In this document: positions 1 through 5,386 of the stretch, one piece after another | Layout of the letters: each line of letters starts with the position of its first letter | How positions within the stretch are numbered: the stretch's first letter is position 1 | From: Bartonella raoultii | GTDB taxonomy: Bacteria > Pseudomonadota > Alphaproteobacteria > Rhizobiales > Rhizobiaceae | DNA length: 49,033 nt | Assembly: GCF_019659805.1 (NCBI RefSeq) | Contig: NZ_JAIFRO010000008.1 | Location: forward strand, 1 to 49,033 | Direction: 5' to 3' | Position numbers and translations under genes: made by a program | Notes under the pieces: model-generated | The model's input: the letters and a program-made list of their open reading frames with translations, nothing else | Databases searched by the model: none | Told to the model about the DNA's origin: nothing

Positions 1-91
1 TAATAGAACACAATAAAAAAACAAAATAGGAAGTCAATAAAATAGCCAAATGTATTATTCAACTCATGAAGAAGAAAGAAAAACGGGTTAA

Positions 92-226
92 TATGTTAAG
101 AATAAAATTATAGTATCAACAGATGAATGTATGCAACTTTTTAGTATATCCACAACAACAATTCGTAACTGGGTATTTCAAGAGATATTTCCAGAGTCGT
201 ATAAATTATGTAGAGCAGTGAAGTGA
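92..226 (+). pseudogene. remnant of a helix-turn-helix DNA-binding protein
   Basis: An open stretch of 44 codons ends at TGA 224-226. It reads through STDECMQLFSISTTTIRNWV, which resembles the N-terminal winged-helix/helix-turn-helix of Nu1-type or excisionase-like proteins (a 'sensor, turn, recognition RNW' pattern). A stop codon at 89-91 precedes it and the first ATG is internal (131), so the N-terminus is missing. I see no ribosome binding site. It could be the tail of a gene cut by prophage integration. Family assignment is by pattern only and is weak. Confidence 0.35.
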
Positions 227-528
227 AGAAAAAAGCTCTTTAGCATTGACTTCAGAGAAACATATAGAGCAAATAACAACAAGTTAGGTAAAATTGTATA
301 AATTACAATAGGTGAACTGAAAAGTAGTCTAAAAAAAGCTTGTTCAAGAAAAAACATATGTATTTTAATAACTTAAATACAAGAAATGGTGCCGCATGCC
401 GGCAGACTGGGGATTATCAACAAGATTCAAAGTATATAAATATGTGTAATAGCGTATTGATGTGTATAGTTTTTTATGTTCCAATAAAAAAATTAAGAAT
501 TAAAGAAAAAATCTCAAATCAAAAATTT

Positions 529-624
529 AAGGTGGTCTAAAAGGTGGACCAAAAAAGGTGGGCGGGCAATGCCTGCAAAGGTGAATCCCAAAAGGTGGAC
601 GAGAAGGTGGACAAGAAGGTAAAT
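529..624 (+). repeat. array of AAGGTGGAC-like repeats before the integrase
   Basis: Seven copies of AAGGTGGAC or near variants start at about 529, 541, 555, 578, 592, 604 and 616. Most are spaced 12-14 bases, with one 23-base gap. The last ends just before the integrase start. Regular repeats at this place suit arm-type integrase or excisionase binding sites, or operators for the integrase promoter. The function is inferred from position and spacing only. Confidence 0.6.
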
Positions 625-627
625 TAA

Positions 628-1779
628 GTGAGGGCGATTCATAAATTATCAGCAGCGTTTGTAAAAGCATTTCCTCAAGGCAAATATTGTGATGGGGCAG
701 GACTGTGGTTGAATGTTCGAAAAGACAATACCCGCTCTTGGTTTTTTCGCTATACACACCACAATAAGCGCCGTGAAATGGGGCTTGGTCCTGTCACAAG
801 GCTTTCTTTAAAAGAAGCACGAGAACTTGCAAGATATTATAGCGATATTCTTAAAGAAGGCAATGATCCTATTATCTTTCGAGAACAAACTGTCTTAAAA
901 CAGCAAAGCAATATGTTTAAAGAAATTGCGCAGGCAGCTTTTGAAAGTAAAAAAGCTGAGTTAAAGAATGAAGGCAAAAATGGGCGTTGGTTTTCTCCAC
1001 TAGAATTACATGTTATTCCACACATAGGAAATTTGCCTATAGAACAATTAACAGCGAATATCATTCGCAATGTTTTGGCACCTCTTTGGCATGAAAAAGC
1101 AGATACAGCGCGTAAAGCACTTAATCGTATTAATATTTGCTTGAAATATGCTGCAGCTCTTGGTTTAGATGTTGATCTACAAGCCTGTATAAAAGCGCGC
1201 GCCCTTTTAGGAAAGCCCCGTGCTACATCAACAAATATTCCTGCTATGCCATGGCAAGAAGTACCGGCTTTTTATCAGAATTTAGATGATAAGATTCTTT
1301 CAAATTTAGCACTGAAGCTTCTGATTTTGACTGGAGTACGGTCACATCCATTGCGCTATTTGCGTCTTGAACAAATAGATAAAAATATATGGACAATACC
1401 AAAAGAAAATATGAAAGGTATTGTAGGAAAAGTTTCAGATTTTCGCGTGCCATTGAGTGATGAAGCTTTGAAAGTGATTGAAAAATCCCTCCCCTTTGAA
1501 AAGAATGGTTTTTTATTTGCTGGTCTTACAGGCAAGCCAATTTCTGATGCAAGCATGTCAAAATATATGACAGTTTGTGGTTTGACTTATCGCCCCCATG
1601 GTTTCAGATCTAGTCTTCGTGATTGGATAGCAGAGACAACGTCAACACCCTTTGAAATTGCCGAAACTGTTCTTGCGCATTCCGTTGGGAGTTCGGTGAC
1701 AAAAGCTTATATGCGGACAGATTTTTTAGAACAACGCCATGCTCTCTTGGAACAGTGGGCTGCATTTATAACAGAATAG
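628..1779 (+). CDS. int: prophage tyrosine integrase
   Basis: Site-specific recombinase of the P4-like family, expected to integrate and excise the prophage. The N-terminal DUF4102-type DNA-binding domain (about residues 5-85) contains the typical GKYCDGAGLWL and REMGLGPV segments. A SAM-like core-binding domain follows, then the catalytic domain from about 205. Catalytic residues are visible: R238 in TGVRSHPL, H324 and R327 in HGFRSSLRDW, H351 in LAHS, and the nucleophile Y361 in KAYMRTD. The start is GTG at 628. An in-frame TAA lies immediately before it, so no longer form is possible. The weak ribosome site AAGAAGG lies inside the upstream repeat array. The gene stands alone at the left edge and points inward. 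Confidence 0.93.
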   Translation: MRAIHKLSAAFVKAFPQGKYCDGAGLWLNVRKDNTRSWFFRYTHHNKRREMGLGPVTRLSLKEARELARYYSDILKEGNDPIIFREQTVLKQQSNMFKEIAQAAFESKKAELKNEGKNGRWFSPLELHVIPHIGNLPIEQLTANIIRNVLAPLWHEKADTARKALNRINICLKYAAALGLDVDLQACIKARALLGKPRATSTNIPAMPWQEVPAFYQNLDDKILSNLALKLLILTGVRSHPLRYLRLEQIDKNIWTIPKENMKGIVGKVSDFRVPLSDEALKVIEKSLPFEKNGFLFAGLTGKPISDASMSKYMTVCGLTYRPHGFRSSLRDWIAETTSTPFEIAETVLAHSVGSSVTKAYMRTDFLEQRHALLEQWAAFITE

Positions 1780-1795
1780 ATTTTTTTACAATTGC

Positions 1796-1819
1796 CTCTA
1801 CAGAGCGCCTCTTTTTTTT
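1796..1819 (+). terminator. possible terminator after the integrase
   Basis: A short imperfect stem around CTCTACAGAG is followed by CGCCTC and a run of eight T. It lies about 20 bases after the integrase stop. The stem is weak, so this is tentative. Confidence 0.35.
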
Positions 1820-1996
1820 TCACTAACTTTATCTAATATTTTTTGAATGTTACTAAGTTCTGTTGTGAAAAATAATCTAAAGTTTTAACAAATCTTTTTG
1901 CGTATTTTTTAGCTATTTTGAGGGGAAATATGATGTGCAAAATTTTTTAAAAAAACACTGTAAAATGTGTGAAAATATTATTAATCGCCTCCATGG

Positions 1997-2041
1997 GACG
2001 TGCAAAATAGAAAATCTATTGGCTAAAAAATTTAGCACGTC
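1997..2041. repeat. nested inverted repeat
   Basis: GACGTGC (1997-2003) pairs with GCACGTC (2035-2041). Inside it, AATAGA (2006-2011) pairs with TCTATT (2015-2020). It lies just past the end of the leftward lysis genes, so it may fold in their mRNA as a 3' end structure. No T-run follows on either strand. The rest of 1820-2052 shows no gene. Confidence 0.5.
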
Positions 2042-2052
2042 TCAGGACGTAT

Positions 2053-2265
2053 TTAGAATCGGATATTTGGTTTTTGTGTAAAAATACTCTCTATGGCATC
2101 TAGGATCCGTGAAAAATCAAGCGCTAATAAGAGTATAATCAGTACAATCCATTTCGTATAACGCGACATCACCTTTACACTTTTGTAGGTCATGATGATT
2201 TCTTGAAGGATTTCTTTTTCTGCTTCTGTAAGCTCTATATCGTCTCTTGTTTTTCTTCTAGCCAT
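2053..2265 (-). CDS. small single-span membrane protein in the lysis block
   Basis: A 70-residue protein with a charged N-terminus (MARRKTRDD, then an acidic helix) and one hydrophobic segment, WIVLIILLLALDF, around residues 38-50. The chosen ATG overlaps the stop of the lipoprotein gene upstream (TATGGCTAG), which suggests translational coupling; a start eight codons earlier is also open. It is the last gene of the lysis cluster. A holin or lysis regulator is possible from size and place, but I recognise no family. Confidence 0.6.
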   Translation of the reverse strand: MARRKTRDDIELTEAEKEILQEIIMTYKSVKVMSRYTKWIVLIILLLALDFSRILDAIESIFTQKPNIRF

Positions 2266-2461
2266 ATTTCCATCCACACAAACGTTCACCTAGGGTGTTA
2301 TGTTTTAAGATATCTCTTGCTAAGCTTGAACTGATGACGTTAACATCTCTTTTGTTTAAATAAATGGGTAACCAACCAACACAAGAGACATACTTATTTG
2401 CCCCGCAGCCAACGAGAGAGAGCAGCGCGCACATCAGAATCGCTTTTTTGATTAACTTCAT
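2258..2461 (-). CDS. small lipoprotein, o-spanin-like
   Basis: A 67-residue protein with a lipoprotein signal peptide: MKLIKK, a hydrophobic stretch, then the lipobox LVGC with the lipidated Cys at residue 19. The mature part has a motif (WLPIYLNKRDV ... ILKHNTLGERLCGWK) common in small phage proteins next to lysis genes. Its start lies inside the end of the preceding gene in another reading frame (68-base overlap), the classic Rz/Rz1 arrangement. An o-spanin would sit in the outer membrane and act at the last lysis step. The role is inferred from architecture, as spanin sequences are poorly conserved. Confidence 0.6.
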   Translation of the reverse strand: MKLIKKAILMCALLSLVGCGANKYVSCVGWLPIYLNKRDVNVISSSLARDILKHNTLGERLCGWKYG

Positions 2462-2621
2462 TTTCCACCTCCAGACGTTTTGTTGCTGCCTTTAGCGTTT
2501 TTTCTGTTTGCTTTTGCTGTTCTGCTTTTTTGCCAAGGGTAAAAGCTTTGGCTAAAGCCATAAAAAAAGCGGCAAAAACTGCACCTGTTAACAGCAGATT
2601 TTTTTTCATCCATAAGATCAT
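2394..2621 (-). CDS. i-spanin-like membrane protein
   Basis: A 75-residue protein with an N-terminal membrane anchor (LLLTGAVFAAFFMALAKAF) and a charged, probably coiled helix rich in K, E and Q (GKKAEQQKQTEKTLKAATKR), ending DVRAALSRWLRGK. This is the layout of an inner-membrane spanin subunit. The start at 2621 is chosen because GGAG lies 8 bases upstream and the ATGA overlap couples it to the endolysin stop. The lipoprotein gene begins inside its 3' end. It is shorter than lambda Rz. Confidence 0.6.
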   Translation of the reverse strand: MILWMKKNLLLTGAVFAAFFMALAKAFTLGKKAEQQKQTEKTLKAATKRLEVENEVNQKSDSDVRAALSRWLRGK

Positions 2622-3280
2622 AGTCGGTGCTCCTGAAAGCGTTTGGCAACAAAGAAAAGACCAACACCGGCCGCTAGAACCATAATGCTGGCAAGAGCCC
2701 ATTGCACTGGACCATTGCCTGCTAGTAAGCCGCCAAGTCCAGAAAAAGAGCCAATAATGGGGGCCAATGCTTCTGCTTTAAAGAGAGCTGTTGAATCCTT
2801 TGTTTCTACGGTTTGATAGTTGGAGGAAACATAAGCGCCTTTTGCCCATAATCCTGCTTCTGCTGCACGTCGGTGGACAAGACCTTGCAAGCGTTTACCA
2901 CCCGCTTTGGTCCATTTTTGTAATTCGGCCGGTACTGCTTCATAATCACCAGTATTGAGTTTTTTTAACAGGGTTGAGTTGCAAAAAGCTGTTGTTCCGA
3001 CATTATAACAAAAGGATACTAAGGCTGCGAATTGCCAAGAATTTAAAGAGACTGTAACGGCTTTTGCAACAGTGTTTTCAAATTGTCTTAAGTCTTTACA
3101 AAGAAGTTCTTCGGCTTGTTTTTCAGTAATTGTCATGCCCTTGTGAACAAAAGGTTTTCCTGCGGCGCTGGTATGTCCATAACCAATAGTCCACACACCG
3201 ATGGTGTCTTTATAAGCGTTTAAGCGCAAGCCTTCCCATTGTTTGATGAGAGCAAGCCCTTCTTGTGATATTTTTCGCAT
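2618..3280 (-). CDS. phage endolysin (lysozyme, GH24) with C-terminal membrane segment
   Basis: T4/lambdoid-type lysozyme, a muramidase that cuts peptidoglycan at lysis. The catalytic triad spacing is visible: E16 (KQWEG), D25 (AYKD) and T31 (GVWTIGYGHT). The lysozyme domain covers about residues 5-145. A linker and a C-terminal hydrophobic segment (VQWALASIMVLAAGVGLFFV) follow, so the enzyme may be membrane-tethered until release. The start MRKISQEG is chosen because GGAGA lies 8 bases upstream; ORFs extending further run through a terminator-like hairpin. It is first in the lysis operon and coupled to the i-spanin gene. Confidence 0.9.
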   Translation of the reverse strand: MRKISQEGLALIKQWEGLRLNAYKDTIGVWTIGYGHTSAAGKPFVHKGMTITEKQAEELLCKDLRQFENTVAKAVTVSLNSWQFAALVSFCYNVGTTAFCNSTLLKKLNTGDYEAVPAELQKWTKAGGKRLQGLVHRRAAEAGLWAKGAYVSSNYQTVETKDSTALFKAEALAPIIGSFSGLGGLLAGNGPVQWALASIMVLAAGVGLFFVAKRFQEHRL

Positions 3281-3292
3281 AAAGTTCTCCAT

Positions 3293-3318
3293 AAAAAAAG
3301 CCCCACACAAGGTGAGGC
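3293..3318 (-). terminator. terminator-like hairpin in the endolysin leader
   Basis: On the minus strand GCCTCAC and GTGGGGC form a stem (3300-3318) followed at once by seven T (3293-3299), only about 12 bases before the endolysin start. It looks like an intrinsic terminator, yet it lies upstream of the gene rather than after one. Confidence 0.65.
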
Positions 3319-3352
3319 TGAGTGAAAATCTAAAAATAAATTTCTTTCTATC

Positions 3353-3381
3353 TTGACAAATATTCGTTTATAAACGAATAT
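3353..3381 (+). promoter_or_regulatory. toxin-antitoxin promoter with 22-bp palindromic operator
   Basis: TTGACA at 3353-3358 is followed by a perfect 22-base palindrome (3360-3381, half-site ATATTCGTTTA). The palindrome covers the spacer and the probable -10 (GAATAT). The toxin ATG lies five bases after it. This is the expected site for autoregulation by the antitoxin. No ribosome binding site is visible before the toxin. Confidence 0.75.
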
Positions 3382-3386
3382 AGATT

Positions 3387-3710
3387 ATGTTTGAAATACG
3401 TCACTACCTTACCTCTGATGGCAAAGACTTGATAAATGATTGGCTGCGAAAGCTGCGTGATGTGCAGGCTAAAGCTGCAATTATTCGCCGTCTTAATCGT
3501 TTAGAGCAAGGAAACTTTGGCGATTTCAAACCGCTTCGTGATGGTGTCTATGAATTGCGTATGAATATTGGTCCTGGTTACCGCGTTTATTATGCCCAGT
3601 CTGGCAAGACCGTATTATTGCTCTTATGCGGTGGTACTAAAAAAACACAAGACACTGATATCACTCGCGCATGTGCTTGCTGGCGTGATTGGCAAAACCG
3701 TGAAGATTAA
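3387..3710 (+). CDS. HigB/RelE-type toxin (addiction module killer family)
   Basis: A 107-residue RelE/ParE-superfamily toxin of the 'addiction module killer' subfamily, expected to be an mRNA-cleaving ribosome-associated RNase. Visible hallmarks are DWLRKLRD near the N-terminus, IIRRLNRLEQGNFGDFKPLRDGVYELR in two adjoining parts, GPGYRVYYA, and LLLLCGGTKKTQ at the C-terminus. Its promoter carries a palindromic operator that nearly touches the ATG, so the mRNA leader is very short. The antitoxin gene follows after 12 bases. Confidence 0.88.
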   Translation: MFEIRHYLTSDGKDLINDWLRKLRDVQAKAAIIRRLNRLEQGNFGDFKPLRDGVYELRMNIGPGYRVYYAQSGKTVLLLLCGGTKKTQDTDITRACACWRDWQNRED

Positions 3711-3722
3711 AGGAGTGCAAGA

Positions 3723-4034
3723 ATGAAAGACCGTAACCATGATGATGCAATGGCAGAAATATTCCGTGATGACCTTGAGTTGGCAGCAGCTACCCTTGAT
3801 GCCATTTTAGCAGATGGTGACCAGGGGGAATTGCTTATAACACTTCGTCAAATGGCAAAAGCTTATGGTGGTGTTCAAGCTGTCGCTAAAGCAGCCAACT
3901 TGAATCCAACACAGCTTTACCGGACACTTTCAGAAAAAGGTAATCCAGAGTTTCGTAGCTTGAATGCTGTACTGCGTACTATGGGATTTCGCTTGGCTGT
4001 ACAACCTCTTGAACGATCTGTTCCACACGTTTAA
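3723..4034 (+). CDS. HigA-like antitoxin of the addiction module
   Basis: A 103-residue XRE-type antitoxin of the 'addiction module antidote' family. Residues 40-100 form a helix-turn-helix (AKAYGGVQAVAKAANLNP, then LYRTLSEKGNPEFRSLNAVLRTMGFRL). It should neutralise the toxin encoded just upstream and repress their shared promoter through the palindrome at 3360-3381. GGAG lies before the ATG. The gene converges with the antirepressor cassette to its right. Confidence 0.88.
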   Translation: MKDRNHDDAMAEIFRDDLELAAATLDAILADGDQGELLITLRQMAKAYGGVQAVAKAANLNPTQLYRTLSEKGNPEFRSLNAVLRTMGFRLAVQPLERSVPHV

Positions 4035-4047
4035 TCTGAGTTTGCTA

Positions 4048-4071
4048 TTTCCCCACCTTAAAAGATGGGGA
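4048..4071. terminator. convergent hairpin between TA module and antirepressor cassette
   Basis: CCCCACCTT (4051-4059) pairs with AAGATGGGG (4062-4070) between two convergent genes. There is no clear T-run, so termination strength is uncertain. Related GC-rich hairpins occur at the same boundary of the other cassettes (12625, 22673, 33158). Confidence 0.5.
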
Positions 4072-4087
4072 AGGGGAATGTTTTACT

Positions 4088-4366
4088 TTAAGCAACCTTT
4101 TTAATGGGGCTTTCTAAATTTGGCTCGTAAGCTTTCAACAAAGACTCTATAATCGGAGGTGGTCTTAAAGTTCCGAAATTTGTAATCATTGCTAAAATTT
4201 TGAGTGCATTGGGGGTTTCATCTTGAAGCTTTAAAATTAAAGCTTTTTCTATCGCATCCATAGTCTCAATAAGAGTATTAAAAGCCTTGTCTTCAATATC
4301 ATCACGATCAGAAAACTGATACAATGCCATCCACAAATCGCATAAAAAGTCTATACTGGTATTCAT
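4088..4366 (-). CDS. small protein coupled to antirepressor (paralogue 1 of 3)
   Basis: A 92-residue acidic helical protein starting MNTSIDFLCDLWMALYQFSD. I recognise no domain. The start is fixed by GGAGG followed by GTGTACA and ATG, and by an ATGA overlap with the antirepressor stop. Near-identical or related genes follow the antirepressors at 22986 and 33472, with the same overlap. The constant pairing suggests it works with, or modulates, the antirepressor. Confidence 0.75.
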   Translation of the reverse strand: MNTSIDFLCDLWMALYQFSDRDDIEDKAFNTLIETMDAIEKALILKLQDETPNALKILAMITNFGTLRPPPIIESLLKAYEPNLESPIKKVA

Positions 4367-5082
4367 TGTACACCTCCATGGATTTGTTCTCTTAAACATG
4401 CCAATCCTCTAGAGGTGATTTTTGTTGAAGGCAGTACCTTTTCTGTACCATCGGGTCTTTGAATGGTAATCGCAGGGCAATCCATGAGTTGTTTTTTGAT
4501 CTTGTCCTGATAGGGTAACAATGGACCACCTGGAGCACGTCGATAGACCCAATCGTGTTTGCGCAAGTAATCGCTTAAATCCTTTGGTTGTACCTCTAAC
4601 ATCTTTGCAGCTTCAATAAGACCAAACAAACCATCAGAGCGTTTTAAGCCCTCCAAAGCCTCTGCCTTGGGAGCTAATTCTGCAATCACATGATCTTTTT
4701 GCTCGATTTGGCTTTGTAAGTGATTTAAGACGCCAAGTAAGGCTTCGGGTTTAGAGTAATCAACTTGTGGAGTAGCCACTTGCTTTTCCAATTCTTGCCA
4801 ACGGTCAATTATTTTTGCTCGTAAGACAGTGCTGTAACCAGAGACAAGAATTAAACATTCACGCTTGGGAAGGTTATAACAAGGGCGTGTTTTTCCTTGT
4901 TCATCAATATAACTACTTAAAAATTTAGCCGGCTCAAATTTGAGCTCGCTAAATATTTGCTTAATATCGCGCATAACATTTTTATGCTTCTTACTACATA
5001 ACTCTGCAATTTCAATGCTAGACATAGTTTGTACAGCTGCGTTGTTAGCAACATTTGCTGTAATTTTTGTAAGAGTGTTCAT
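4363..5082 (-). CDS. phage antirepressor, Rha N-domain plus KilAC C-domain
   Basis: A 239-residue protein. The N-terminal part (about 18-95) is a Rha/pRha domain: MSSIEIAELCSKKHKNVMRD, then RPCYNLPKRECLILVSGYS and RAKIIDRWQELE. A short coiled linker (SQIEQKDHVIAELAPKAEAL) follows. The C-terminal KilAC/ANT domain (about 148-235) begins SDGLFGLIEAAKMLEVQPKD and contains WVYRRAPGGPLLPYQDKI. Proteins of this type bind or displace phage repressors and favour lytic growth. Translation is predicted to be controlled by the C4-type RNA encoded in its leader; the ribosome site GGAG (5088-5091) overlaps the C4 target segment. The last 90 residues are nearly the same as in the antirepressors at 22986 and 33472, while the N-terminus differs, so N-domains have been swapped. 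Confidence 0.88.
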   Translation of the reverse strand: MNTLTKITANVANNAAVQTMSSIEIAELCSKKHKNVMRDIKQIFSELKFEPAKFLSSYIDEQGKTRPCYNLPKRECLILVSGYSTVLRAKIIDRWQELEKQVATPQVDYSKPEALLGVLNHLQSQIEQKDHVIAELAPKAEALEGLKRSDGLFGLIEAAKMLEVQPKDLSDYLRKHDWVYRRAPGGPLLPYQDKIKKQLMDCPAITIQRPDGTEKVLPSTKITSRGLACLREQIHGGVQ

Positions 5083-5130
5083 GTAAACTCCTATGCAGTT
5101 AGACGTTTCTTAATGACACTCAAAAAGGAG

Positions 5131-5213
5131 TGCCGGGTGCTAAGAAACACGGTGCATAGTCCGTCGTCACGCTTTTCCCATAAGGGTATTGTATAGCGCA
5201 ACTACACCCGACG
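5131..5213 (-). ncRNA. C4-type antisense RNA, copy A
   Basis: An 83-nt leader element upstream of the antirepressor. The ends pair (GTCGGGTG with CACCCGGC). Hairpin 1 has stem GTTGCGC/GCGTGAC with an inner CCC-TTAT-GGG. Hairpin 2 has stem ACGG/CCGT with an 8-base loop that displays a' (CTATGCA, at 5153-5159). b' (GTTTCTTA, at 5141-5148) lies between hairpin 2 and the closing stem. a' is complementary to TGCATAG (5091-5097), which abuts the ribosome site, and b' to TAAGAAAC (5105-5112). Size, order and antirepressor context match the C4 RNA of phages P1 and P7. Stems and pairings covary with copies B-D. Confidence 0.8.
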
Positions 5214-5218
5214 AGATC

Positions 5219-5248
5219 ATTATATGCGTGTAACATACAATGAGTCAA
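5219..5248 (-). promoter_or_regulatory. C4 promoter (P2), copy A
   Basis: TTGACT (-35, 5243-5248) and TATAAT (-10, 5219-5224) are 18 bases apart. Transcription would start within a few bases of the C4 5' stem, giving C4 RNA and read-through into the antirepressor. Confidence 0.8.
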
Positions 5249-5254
5249 AGCCTT

Positions 5255-5356
5255 TAATGTGCGGAAAATAAACTGTTTCGGCAATTCATCCGCTATGCAT
5301 TTAAGGTGTTTCTTAGGCACCTGATTCGAAAATACAGATTACATAAATAATGTCAA
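5255..5356 (-). promoter_or_regulatory. upstream promoter (P1) and C4-target mimic, copy A
   Basis: P1 has TTGACA (5351-5356) and TATTTT (5329-5334), spacer 16. Its transcript begins with a hairpin AGGTG/CACCT (5304-5322) whose loop shows CTAAGAAA. The run CTAAGAAACAC is complementary to 11 bases of the C4 b' region, against 8 for the real target. TGCATAG (5293-5299) follows and matches a'. A second hairpin (GCGGA/TCCGC, loop GCCGAAAC) ends the element. It mimics the antirepressor target (b then a) and could sequester C4. Confidence 0.65.
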
Positions 5357-5386
5357 GCAATTTTATATAGTTTTTTAATAATTTTG

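Noticed and set aside
340..540. 66-codon ORF at the left edge
   Set aside because: No ribosome site and no recognisable pattern; it runs into the repeat array before the integrase.
5120..5320. 66-codon ORF across C4 copy A
   Set aside because: It covers promoter P2 and the structured C4 RNA; the other copies do not keep this frame.
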